The notes below the pieces were generated by a model that saw only the letters and a program-made list of their open reading frames with translations, ran no database searches and was not told where the DNA came from. Position numbers and translations under genes: made by a program. From Rosellinia necatrix (Eukaryota > Ascomycota > Sordariomycetes > Xylariales > Xylariaceae), in the NCBI GenBank assembly GCA_021209875.1, contig JAGYVD010000012.1, forward strand, positions 1 to 64,000: a stretch of 64,000 nt of DNA, given 5' to 3'. Position 1 is the first letter of the stretch, and each line of letters opens with the position of its first letter. Positions 1-10,800 of this stretch are shown piece by piece.

Positions 1-391
1 AATTTCATTAAACAAATATTATCATTCTTCTCGTCTAAATGTATGTGTTATACTAGAAGATGAAAAAGGTAATACTTTACACAGTTTCGATTCACTAGGA
101 GATTGTGCTAAATTTTTAAAAGTAGATCCTAGTACAATATCTAAAAGAAAAAGTAAAGGTATACCTTTTATATTTGAAAATCAAACTGTTTACATAAAAA
201 ATGCGGACTACGTAAGTTAGTTATAAAAAAAAAAGTATATATTAACGTAGTCTTTTTTTTTTATTTACTCTTACTTCGTAGAAAGGGCGCTGCTGGCTTA
301 CGTGGTCGCAGCAGCACGAAGATTATATTTAAATTTGTATAAATGACAGTGAATAATATTAACATATACCTTAGTGATAATAACATAATTG
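1..391 (+). mobile_element. 3' part of a cox2 group I intron
   Basis: The window opens inside an intron of cox2. It holds the tail of an intron ORF (2-220) and then about 170 bases of AT-rich sequence with a GC-rich hairpin near 285-320. The last base before the cox2 exon is G391, as expected for the terminal G of a group I intron. The catalytic core is not in this window, so the subgroup cannot be assigned. Confidence 0.6.
2..220 (+). CDS. C-terminal tail of an intron homing endonuclease (NUMOD1 domain), partial
   Basis: This is an open frame from the window edge to a TAG at 218-220, 72 codons. It ends in a NUMOD1-like module: a short beta segment (VCVILEDEKG), then FDSLGDCAKFLKVD and a helix-turn-helix-like stretch. 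NUMOD1 modules sit at the C-terminus of GIY-YIG and some LAGLIDADG enzymes and help bind DNA. The catalytic part lies upstream of the window, so the enzyme family cannot be read here; GIY-YIG is most likely. Confidence 0.6.
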   Translation: MSLNKYYHSSRLNVCVILEDEKGNTLHSFDSLGDCAKFLKVDPSTISKRKSKGIPFIFENQTVYIKNADYVS

Positions 392-2502
392 GAAGTTAAT
401 GATGCTTCAATGTCAGTTTTAGCTGAGGGTCACCAATGATATTGAAGTTATCAATACCCAGATTTTTTAAATACAGACGAAGAGTTTATTGAATTTGACT
501 CGTATATGGTGCCAGAATCTGATTTAGAGACGGAGGCTTAAGAATGTTAAGTTGACAATAGAGTTATTCTACCTGAATTAACACATGTTAGATTTATAAT
601 TACTTCTGGTGATGTTATACATTCTTTTGCATGTCCAGCTTTAGGTATTAAATGTGATGCATAAAAAAAATGAAAGTAGGCTATTCATTTAATGTGCAAA
701 AGAGCCAAATTCAGGGACACCCTAAAGTCTTAGTAACCAAAGTTATAAAGGAAACTTTATTACAGGCCTGATTAATGACTCAGGGTATGGTAATATCACT
801 AAGGATGATGGTAACTGAAATGGGTTATCGCGGATCTAAATCAGTAGTAGTCAATAGTTACTTTACTGTAAAGAGCAACGAGTAGACGGTTCTTTAGTTA
901 TTTCCATCAGTCTGGTAAGTTATAACTATAAGGTATACTCTAGTCGCCGGGAAATCCGGTTCTAGGATCATAATAAGCTAAATAGTGTGAACTATTTATA
1001 AAAGTAATTCTAGATTAAAGTTACTACAACGGCCTTGACCTTACGGTATAAGTTGTCCTACGATTTACAAATAATATATATTTTGATTTTATTGATGATG
1101 TTAATATATTTAAATAAACTATATTTGGGGACATGATTAAATTCATATAATGGTCCAAATATAGATACTAGTAAAGTAGAATATATTACTAGTAAAGTCT
1201 AGCACGCACTTTGTTACGTAGCGACCGTTTAGAAAAAAGTAGGGTTATGTTATAATAAAAGTTATAATGCAGGTATGTTTGACAAAAGTATTCTAATGAT
1301 TATCTATCCTTATATAGATTTAAATCAGATCTTTCTACATCTAAACAAAAATTAGAATATCGTCCAAATTCTTTAGCATTAGAACACATTAGTAGCGGTA
1401 ACCCTACAACTAGTGAAGTAATAAATAGTCTATTACTTAACCAAAAAGTTTATATTGCTCAAAAAGAATTAGACGTACTTTTATCTCTTCCTAGTGTAAC
1501 TTTTGATTTACCTATTACAGATCAAACTTATCCGGCTTTATTAGTATTAATAGGTAAACCGGGATCTAAACGTAGTAATGCTGGGATATATTTTTTTCAC
1601 ATAAGTATTTGGATAAAAAATATGTAGGATCTAGTAATGATTTAGCCAGAAGATTTAAACAATATTTTGAAAAAAATGTATTATTTAATAATAAAGATAC
1701 AGGTAAACTATTACCTATGATAGAAAAGGAAGAGTTGAAAGCGTTTACTTTAGAAATTACAGTCATACCTTCTTCTTACCCTAAATACTCTCATTGTTTT
1801 TTAGAACAGTTTCATTTGTTAAATAAAAAATTGAATTTAAATAAACATAAAATAGTAAATTTTAGAGTAAATCAAGGGGACCTGTTTAATATATATTTAT
1901 ATGATAAAGATTGTAAAATATTGTATTATTCTAGTAATTCTTTAAATGCTTTTTGTGCAGATTTAGGTGTACATCATTCTTCATACAAAAAACATATAGC
2001 TAATAATAGTCCTTTTTTAGATTACTTTACTATATCTAATCTTCTAGTAGCAGATGCAACCCTAACTAATTTAACCGAAATAGAAGTACGAGAATTAATT
2101 GATGAACGTAGAAAAATAAGTTTAAATAAATTACATTTATCATACGGTAAATATATAGAGGTATTAGATTCTGATACTAATACTACGGAAATTTACGAAT
2201 CTTCATATAAAGTTGCAACTAGATTTGGTTTTAGTAGAAGTAGTTTAAGAAACTATATAGCTAGCGGTAAAGTATATAAAAATCGTTACATATTTAAATA
2301 TGCTAAACACACAACTGACCATTAGGCTTAAGTTGTATAACGATCCGGTAGGTTAAATCAAGTCTCTGTTTTTGTGAATAGAGAAGGAATTTTCTATGGT
2401 CAATGTTCAGAGATTTGTGGAATTTTGCATAGTTCTATGCCTATTGTTATAGAAGCTGTTAGCTTGGAAAAATTTTTAGAATGATTAAGTCAAGAAAATT
2501 AA
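392..2502 (+). CDS. cox2: Cytochrome c oxidase subunit 2, last two exons (5' part outside the window)
   Basis: COX2 is the copper-A subunit of complex IV and accepts electrons from cytochrome c. Exons: 392-662 and 2343-2502 (TAA). Exon 1 reads through GHQWYWSYQYPDF and YMVPESDLE to [27 protein letters not shown]. The last exon reads [20 protein letters not shown] and ends FLEWLSQEN. The Cu-A ligand pattern H...CSEICGxxHxxM is intact. Oddities: in-frame stops at about 538-551, where LRMLEVDNRV is expected. They are explained by one missing T and a missing two-base GA, so the frame recovers. The second exon junction is also one base short (near 2345-2347). The gene is either affected by sequencing errors or is a decaying copy. 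Confidence 0.85.
663..2342 (+). mobile_element. Group I intron in cox2 with GIY-YIG ORF
   Basis: The intron starts after ...GATGCAT and ends at G2342. Core segments lie at 690-1040: AGAGCCAAATTC, GGTAACTGAAATGGG, ATCGCGGATCTAAATCAG and GAGCAACGAGTAGACGG. The same core type occurs in nad5 intron 1, cox1 intron 4 and nad4. The ORF lies downstream of the core. Confidence 0.8.
1268..2325 (+). pseudogene. GIY-YIG homing endonuclease of cox2 intron, one frameshift
   Basis: The frame is open from 1268. The catalytic half has AGIYFF (GIY) near 1580 and KYVGSS (YIG) near 1620, followed by the arginine helix ARRFKQYF. The C-terminal part has NUMOD1-like repeats ([26 protein letters not shown]). GIY and YVG lie in different frames: one base is out in the A-run at about 1613-1620, so the protein is intact only from 1609. 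The closest relative in the window is the cox1 intron 5 enzyme (43388-44715), which shares the long N-terminal region and the K-DTGKLxPxI stretch. The break may be a homopolymer sequencing error. Confidence 0.75.
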
Positions 2503-2582
2503 AATGAAAATATTTACTCCTCCGTATTACATAGGGAGGTTGTGTGGGTAATTTTTTGGTCAAGTTACTTCGTATAAGATAT

Positions 2583-2622
2583 ATTCCCTCCGGCCGCTAG
2601 GCCTGGGTAGCTTCGCTAAGGA
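2583..2622. repeat. GC palindrome (GGCCGC...GCGGCC-type element)
   Basis: CCGGCCGCTAGGCCTGGG is followed by TAGCTTCGCTAAG. It is one of several copies of a short GC-rich hairpin ending in CCTGGGTAGCTTCGCTAA. Other copies are near 19325, 19800, 28266, 32530 and 34130. Confidence 0.7.
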
Positions 2623-2657
2623 ATTAAAAAAATTTTAAGTAATTTAATAAAATATCA

Positions 2658-2728
2658 GGTGTATTAATTTAATGGTAGAATATAGTAGTACGGTCACTTT
2701 AGTATAAGTTCGAGTCTTATATACACTT
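2658..2728 (+). tRNA. tRNA, probably tRNA-Arg (ACG)
   Basis: The cloverleaf is visible: acceptor GGTGTAT/ATACACT (one G-T pair), D arm ATT/AAT, T arm ATAAG-TTCGAGT-CTTAT. Placed by spacing, the anticodon loop is GTACGGT with U33 and anticodon ACG. The anticodon stem has only three central pairs, so the identity is tentative. Confidence 0.55.
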
Positions 2729-2812
2729 ATTTTATTTATTATATTATATTTAAATAAAAAATTACTAGGGAATAAGAATAGTAATAAAAAACAAATCTAA
2801 TTTTTTTTTTTT

Positions 2813-2893
2813 AGGTAGTTAGTTTAAAAGGTAATACTTTAAAAATAATAAAAATTTAGATTTAAAATATAAGTTCGAGTCTTATACTATCTT
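2813..2893 (+). tRNA. tRNA-like sequence, identity unresolved (possible class II, Leu)
   Basis: Acceptor AGGTAGT pairs with ACTATCT, and the T arm ATAAG-TTCGAGT-CTTAT is identical to that of the preceding tRNA. The region between D arm and T arm is long, as in tRNAs with an extended variable arm. A TTTAGAT loop could present anticodon TAG (Leu), but the anticodon stem pairs poorly. Confidence 0.4.
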
Positions 2894-3066
2894 CCATAAC
2901 AATTTGTTATGGGTATTAATTAGGAATCTTCTAGCTTATATTTCTATTTTCTATTTAAATATAAGTGAACATGTCTAATCCTTTCCCCAGCGAAGCTGAG
3001 GATGGGATAACAAGCGTCCGTTTTCTTTTATATTATTTTTCAATAGTTAAATTTATAAAATATACA

Positions 3067-4864
3067 ATGAATATTACACTAATACTTTTTTTGATCGGAA
3101 TTTTAGGTTTCGTGTTGAATAGAAAAAATATTATATTAATGCTTATTTCAATTGAAATAATGCTTTTAGCTATAACATTTTAATATTGGTAAGTTCATAA
3201 CATTGATGATATAATAGGCCAAACATATGCTATATACATAATAGCAGTAGCAGGAGCAGAATCTGCTATAGGTTTGGGTATTCTAGTAACTTTCTACAGA
3301 TTTATTAACTCCAGGGCCCCTGTTAAAAATCCAAGATCAAAATCTTCTTATTCACACTTTAATTCATTACCTCTAATTTCACCCTGTAATTTTACCATAT
3401 CAAGGAATTTTTCTAGCGGAGGTAAACTCCGTCTACCTCACAAGCCGGAGGCTAGTTTTCGTAACTCGAAACTTGTGAAAGTAAAATAGTTTTAAATCCT
3501 TCATTTATAAGCGGGTTCTCTGATGCTGAAGGTTCTTTTGTTGTAACTATTTTAAAGCCCGGCCCTGGCCAGGGCCAGGGCCAGGTCAGGTCAGGTCAGG
3601 TCCAGGTCCAGGTCCAGGTCCAGGTCCCCCTAGATATAAAATAGGGTGAAATGTACAAGCTAGATTTAAAATAAAATTACATGAGGTAGATAGAGCTTTA
3701 TTATTATTAATTAAAAATTATTAGGATAATATTGGATATATTTCTAAATTAAATGATAAGTTAACCGTTGAATTTAGAGTTAGCTATATAACTAGTTTAA
3801 ATAAATTAATTACACCTCATTTTTAAAAGTATAGATTAATAACTAATAAACATAAAGATTTTATATTATTTAAATAAATTGTTTCGTTAATGTCAAAAAA
3901 TAAACATACTACTTTAGAAGGATTAAAAGAAATTTTAGCACCTAGAGCATCTCTTAATGGAGGTTTATCTGAAAATTTAAAGATATCTTTTCCGCCAGGG
4001 CCCTCCGGATTTTTAGTAAAAAATTGATATAATACCCGTTAAAAGAGTAGAAATTGAGGCTAATTTTTTAAGTAATCTATCTCCTGATTGAGTAGCTGGT
4101 TTCTCTACAGGAGAATCAAATTTTTATATTGCTATATCGGGTACTAAAGTATGATTACGTTTTTCTATTGCCCAAGATTCAAAAGATAAATTATTATTAA
4201 AAAGTTTAGTTGAATTTTTTAATTGTGGTTATATAACTCAATATAAAAATCGTGAAGTGTGTGAATTTGTAGTTACAAAAATTAAAGATATAAATAAGTG
4301 TATTATTCCTTTTTTTAATCAATACAAAGGGGCGCTCCGCTGGCGCACCGCGATTTTTCTGAATAGAAAAATTAAATATAAAAATTATGTTAAATTTAAA
4401 AAAGCTGCTATTCTTATTAATAATAAAGAACATTTAACAGAAAAAGGTTTAAACGAAATAATAGAGTTAAAAAAGTCTATGAATAAGTATGATGAAAATT
4501 GTCTTGATTAAAAAGGGGTTCAATCTTGATCATTAAAGGCGAGGTGAACCTTTGTCTAGTCTTATATAAGGCGAAACTCTCAAAATGCGGGAAACTCTTA
4601 AAAACAAATCTACCAAGTTAATATAGTAATATAATTAATGGAACAGGTAATGACTCGTTGTATGGTAAAAACGATTTGTATATGTAGAAAATCTGCTACC
4701 AAGCACCTAGTATTCTAAGGAATAAGGGTGTGCAGTTCATCGACTAAACGTGAGTTGGTTTTTTATTAATAAAAGATATTAATAATTAGCTTAAGATATA
4801 GTCAGGCTCAATATATGAATATTGGGGTAAACGAAGAGGAAGTATTGCCATAGAATATAAATAA
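3067..4864 (+). CDS. nad4L: NADH dehydrogenase subunit 4L
   Basis: ND4L is a small membrane subunit of the proton-pumping arm of complex I. Exons: 3067-3302 and 4834-4864. Exon 1 begins [18 protein letters not shown], continues through [13 protein letters not shown], and later reads [29 protein letters not shown]. Exon 2 supplies RGSIAIEYK. The TAA at 4862-4864 overlaps the nad5 ATG by one base. Together the exons give 89 codons, the usual length. Inside exon 1 the frame is lost near 3180 and regained near 3204. This fits three single-T deletions (after ATAACATTT, and two in the TTAACATTT-like stretch). Given the essential gene, this is either sequence error or decay. Confidence 0.85.
3489..4511 (+). 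pseudogene. LAGLIDADG endonuclease, broken by GC-rich insertions and stops
   Basis: Motif 1 is [12 protein letters not shown] near 3510 and motif 2 is [12 protein letters not shown] near 4090. The C-terminal part is [16 protein letters not shown], stopping at 4511. The gene is badly damaged. A hexamer-repeat block (3558-3635) sits right after motif 1. TAA/TAG codons interrupt 3720-3880. A GC-plus-AT element (about 3992-4026) splits the linker. Another GC element (4327-4378) sits inside the C-terminal half. The protein belongs with the nad5 intron 4, nad4 and cox1 intron 4 enzymes. Confidence 0.75.
3558..3635. repeat. GC-rich hexamer repeat tract
   Basis: The tract is tandem GGCCAG, GGTCAG and GGTCCA units inside a LAGLIDADG reading frame. 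The variant units in order suggest expansion of a six-base unit. Related tracts occur near 16871, 20437, 25515 and 27591. Confidence 0.85.
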
Positions 4865-7800
4865 TGTATTTAAGTATAATAATTTTACCTTTATTAGGTT
4901 CTATAGTGTCTGGCTTTTTTGGTAGAAAAGTTGGGGTAAATGGTGCACAAGTTATTACATGTTCAAGTGTAATAATAACTACAGTCTTAGCGATTATAGC
5001 TTTCTTTGAAGTAGGTTTTAATAATATACCTGTTTCAATTGAATTATTCAGGTGAATCGACTCTGAATGGTTCAATATTTTATGGGGTTTTGAATTTGAT
5101 AGTTTAACAGTGTCTATGTTGATACCTGTTTTAATAATAAGTTCTTTAGTTCATATATATTCTATTAGTTATATGAGTAATGATCCTCAGGGTTACGTTA
5201 GGGGAGAACGTAATTGTGGGGATAAACTGTCAAATTCCGGGGAACTCCTAAAGCTTCTGGTACCAAGCTCTAGTCGAAAGACTATAAGTGGCTGAACTAA
5301 TTATTCAGGTATGGTAATAAGTCAGGAGATTTGTGAAAACAAAATGGACGATCGTGGATCTAAATCAGTAGTAGTGGATCGTCACTATACTGTAAAGAGC
5401 AACAGTAGACGGCAGTTGATCTGTTAAATTTGAACATCTAATAGATTTAAGGTGTACTCTGCAGGGTTTCGAAAGAAATAGAGGTATAAAACTCGGTTTC
5501 GGTCTTGCTCTCCTTCCTTTTTTGAAGGAGACACAAAAAGATTTAAACACCTTTGTCAAAATCCCGTCTAAGCAATTCGGTTTTAAAATTTTTCTACATA
5601 TACGCAGGAGTCTATTCATCCTGGTGTTTGATCTGGTTTGATAGATGGTGAGGGTTCTTTTAGTATATTAATTGTTAGAGATAAAACTCGTAAATTGGGC
5701 TGACGTACGGAGTTGAAGTTTCAAATAGGTCTTCATTCAAAAGATCTTAACGTATTATATCTATTACAAGAATATTTAGGAGGTATTGGTTCTATTCATT
5801 TAGTTAAAAACGGAGAAGTAGTTAATTATTCTATAGATTCAATTGGAGATTTAAATAAACTTATTTTCATTTCGAAAAATATCCTTTATTAACTCAGAAG
5901 GGTGCTGATTTATTTTTATTTAAAAAAGCAGTACAACTTGTTAATAATAAAGCTCACCTTACCTCAGAAGGTTTAATTAAAATGGTAAATATCAAAGCCT
6001 CAATGAATAATTTAGGTTTATCTGATACGTTAAAATTAGAATTTCCTGAAAATACTCCTGTTGAAAAACCTATAATTAATTCAGATAATGTAAGTTTGGA
6101 TCCTTATTGAATTTCAGGTTTTGTCAGTGCTGAAGGAAATTTTGATGTTCGTATGCCAAAAACGGCTAAAGGTCTGCATCGTAGAGTACAATTAAGATTT
6201 AGAATATCTCAACATATTAGAGATATTAAATTAATGGAAAAAATAGTTGAATATTTTCAAGCTGGTAAGATTTACAAATATAGTGGAGGTAAGTCTGCGG
6301 TTAGTTTATCCATAGTTGATTTTTCGGATATTACTAATAAAATAGTTCCTTTTTTTAGCCTAAATCCTATAATTGGTGTAAAATTATATGATTATCTTGA
6401 TTGATGTAAAATTCAGAGTTTAATGGTTAAACGTGCTCATCTTACAGTTCAAGGAATAACTTCAATAAGTGAGATCAAATCTGGTATGAATAGAGGTAGA
6501 AAAATTTCCGATAAATAACCATTGTTATTAAGGTGTAAGCTTACTTCGTTATAGTTTGCGCCTGGTAAAATCAATTGTAAGATAAATTTGATGAGTAAGC
6601 ACATACAAAGATTTTTTAGTTATTTAAGTTTATTCACTTTTATGATGATTATCTTAGTAACAGCGAATAATTATTTGTTAATGTTTGTAGGATGAGAGGG
6701 TAAGTACTTAGGTTTAACAAAATTATTATTAATATTATTAACAGTCATTGGTTTTTTTTTTAATTTAAGGTATGACGCATGCTACGTAGCAGAAAAATCT
6801 TCTATTAAGGCACAAGCTCTGAACAGGTCCCAACCTAAAAAAAGTTTCAAACATAATGTTATTAATTCTTCTAATAGTATTACTACAATTTATTCTAAAA
6901 GTACATTATGATTTAAATATTTTAATAATAAAAAAGAATTATGTAGATATTATTCAACAAATAAATTATCTAAAGAATATAAAGAAGGGTGTGAATTAAC
7001 ACCTGAACAAAAAGAAATACTTGTTGGGGTTATCTTAGGAGATGGTTTTTTAGAAAAATTAAATGTAAGATCTAATACAAGATTAAAAATTGATAATACT
7101 TATCCTGATCAAGAAGAATTTGTAAACACATTAAGAAAATTGTTTGATCCAATTACCAATATGGAATCTAAAATTTTAACTAGAACAGACAAAAGATCAA
7201 ATAAAGTTACACAATCTATATATTTTTGAACTTTAACTTTACCTTGTTTAAACTTTTATCATGAATTATTTTATAAAGATAGAATTAAATTAATTCCAAG
7301 TAACATTGGAGAATTGCTAACGGAAAAAGGATTAGCTTTTGGATTAATGGGAGACGGGTTTTATAGAAAAGATAGGGGAGGAGTTTTAATTTGTACAGAT
7401 TCTTATAGTTTAGCAGATGTTAAATTATTAAGAACAGTTTTAATTGAAAAGTTTGGACTTGTAGTATCAATACAAAAGCGTAGAGAAAATGTATATAGAA
7501 TATATATAAATAAAACAAGTACAGAAAAATTAATAGATCTGGTTAAGCTTTATTTTATCCCGAGGATGTTCTACAAACTTGGAATATAAAAATGTTGATA
7601 ATATTGATTGTAAGTTAAGTTACCCTAATAGCCCTAAATGACTAAATTGAAATAAATATACAATTCTTAATCAAGGCGACCAAGCCGCCAGAAATAGATC
7701 GCGCACTAAAGAGGTAGAAAATAAGAATGCTCAGGATACTTCTTTAATAATAGGGTCATTATTGGGTAATTCTTATTTAGAAAAGAATGAAAAAGGCGTC

Positions 7801-10800
7801 AGAGTTGTCTTTATAAAATGTAGTGGTAATATAGAATATTTAATTAATTTTTATTCTCATTTAAGTAAAATAGGGTGACTTCACCGTAAAGCAAAAAAAC
7901 CTTATTTAAATAAAGTTATTTCTAAAAATAATAAGTTATTATATTATTGAAGAGTAGAAAGTGATTATTTAACCGAATTTGACTGATTATATGAAATGTT
8001 CTATAAAGATGGCTCGGCCATAAAAACTATACCTTCAAATTTAAAAGATTATTTAACACCTTTATCTCTTACTATATGATATTTAGATAATACAGATAAG
8101 TTATATTTATCCAGTCACCAAAGTTTTCATTTAAATAATGAAAATTTAAATTATATATCTCAAATATTAAAAGATAAATATGGTATTAATACATCTTATA
8201 GATTAGAAAGTAAAGGTAAAGTTGGTTTTATTTTGAAAACCATAGCTTAAGTAATTTTAGAGGGATAGTAAAGCCTTATATTTCTGCTTCTTTACAATAT
8301 AAATTAAACGAACCACATAATAAATTAAGTATGTGAAGTAATTTAGGGTTGCTTTTAAGCAAAAGTACTACTCCTTTAGTGCAGAATAGATTGCTTGGGC
8401 AGAGAAATTATTCTACTAGTGTAAAAAATATAAAGTACTCAACTACATATAAAAAAGAATATATATTGACTCAGTAGCTTGCGCACAAAAAGAAGCATTA
8501 ATAGGTATAATATTAGGTGACGGTTTATAGAAAGATCCAAATCTACTCATAATGCCCGAATTAGAATAGAGCAATCTTATCCTGAAAAAAGTGAATATTT
8601 AAAAAGTTTACATGAATTATTAGAACCTTTGACTGCAATGGAACCTACATTATTAACAAGAAAAAATTAAAAGAGAGGTGTTATAACTCAATCCTTGTAT
8701 TTTAGAACTTTAGCTATGCCTTGTTTAAATTATTATTACGAATTATTTTATAAAAATAATATAAAAAGAATTCCTAATAATTTAGAAGAATTATTGACAG
8801 CTAGAGGGTTAGGCTTGCGCACCGTGTTAAAAAAAGATGTTTTTTTATACCGCTCCTGCGTATCCATACCCTAATCCTTTTTGGATACGGATCAGGATCA
8901 GCAAGGGACCTTGGAGCTAAATATTAATAGGTGATGGTATAAAAAATTAATAAGTGATGGTATATAAAATTTATAGTGATGATGGAAAAAGTATTTTTAT
9001 TTAATTTGGATAAAATGCAATTTTCATACAACCCTACGTTATGAAATTAACGTATGTTATTACAATAGTTTAATTTTTAAATATACAATGTACATTACAC
9101 TAATACTTTTTGATTGGAATTTTGGTATTCGTTTTAAATAGAAAAAATATTATATTAATATTTATCATCGTCTCGTTTTATTACGAGATAATGGTATTAG
9201 CTATATCATACCTTATATTGGTAAGTTTTTTAAATACGGAAAAGGGCGAAACCTGAATGATTTGCATTATTGCTTTAGTTTATGGTTTAGGTAATTTAGC
9301 AGCTTTTTATAGTTTAAGATTAAGTTTGAATCTTCAACCTATGTATTTAAATAGAATAACTTTACCTTTATTAGGGTCTATAGTTTCTGGCTTTTTTGGT
9401 AGAAAAGCTGGGGTTAGCTCTACACAGTTACTTATTACATATTCTAGAATAATGACTACAATATTAGAGCTTATAGCTTATTTTGAGGTAGGCTCTAATA
9501 CTATATATAAGTCTAAATTTCATAGTTTAGGCACTAATCGTAATATAAAATTTATATGCAATAATAAGGTTTATTTTTCAACAAGCGCGCGTAGCTACTA
9601 GGCTGCGGAGCCGGGGATATCAATAACCTAGAATCTAAAGTATTTTACTCTAATACTGATGTTGATAAAGAAAAAATAGTTAAAGAAAATCAAAATAAAT
9701 CTGGAGTTTATCGATGAACTAGTTTAAGTACAAAATATGCGTATATAGGAAGTAGCGTAAATCTAGGTAGAAGATTTAAAAATTATTATAGTTATTCTTT
9801 TCTTACTAGAAATAAAAATATGAATATATCCAGAGCTATTTTAAAATACGGTTATTCGAACTTTAGTCTTGAAATATTAGAATATTGCACACCTGAAGAG
9901 TGTATTAAAAGAGAACAGTATTTTATAGATAATTTTAACCCTGAATATAATATATTAAAGATAGCAGGTTCAACATTAGGTTATAAACATACAGAAGAAA
10001 CCTTAGCTAAATTTAAAGAAAGGAAATTAACACCTAATCACTTGGAAAATTTAAGAGCTCATTTAATGATATTAAATCAAAGCGAAAAGCTTAGATCAGG
10101 TGCAAAGGAGCGAATGTTAAAATTAAATGAGGCAAAAGGTATAAAGGTAGAAGTAACTGATATTAGAACAAATGAAACTATAATATATAAATCCTTACGT
10201 GATGCAGCCAAAGCTTTAAATACAGATTTAAAAGCAATGCATTATAATGAAAGAATACAAAAGAAAGAGGTATATCTGTACCCTTTAAAAAACATTATTA
10301 TATAAGGATAAAAAGAGATTAAATATTCTCGTTCTTTTAGTAGGAGGATGACGGAGGTAAATCCGTTCACCATCAGACTATCCTTCATACTAGAGCATTT
10401 AGTAAAGAAGATGTTGAATATCGGCTTCGCACAAACAGTTTTGAATAAAAATTTTGAATTAATCACAAGATTAGAAGAGAAAACACAAGATCAATGAGTT
10501 ATATATATACCTGTTCTGAGCCTTCGGCTCTCGCCTTCGTGCGATTTTTCTGTATAGAAAAATTAAAAAATAAAGTTAAAAGATATTGTAGGTCCATATA
10601 TGCATAAATCTATGTTGTATAAAGTATAAGTTTAGTTATAGTTAGTAATAAAATATATTAAATAATAATAAAATAGAAAATATATTATAAATATTGCATA
10701 ATTTAAACATGTAAATTTAGATTATTACTAGCAATATCGTTGAAAACGATTAAATAAATAGAGTTAATTTATAGATCGTAGGTTATTTTATTAGCCGCGA

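Larger units (their letters stand above)
3303..4833 (+). mobile_element. Group I intron in nad4L
   Basis: The 5' site follows ACAGATT; the intron ends with G4833. The core is at 4560-4810: GCGGGAAACTCTTAAAA, GAACAGGTAATGACTCG, GCTACCAAGC, GCAGTTCATCGACTAAACG and AGATATAGTCAG. The same core type is in cob intron 2 and nad1 intron 1. It carries a broken LAGLIDADG gene upstream of the core. Confidence 0.8.

Noticed and set aside
4206..4433. Minus-strand frame opposite the nad4L intron endonuclease
   Set aside because: It is a shadow of the LAGLIDADG frame on the other strand and includes the GC element. The same holds for minus-strand frames near 4791, 11353, 14299, 35306, 36458, 37241 and 44900.
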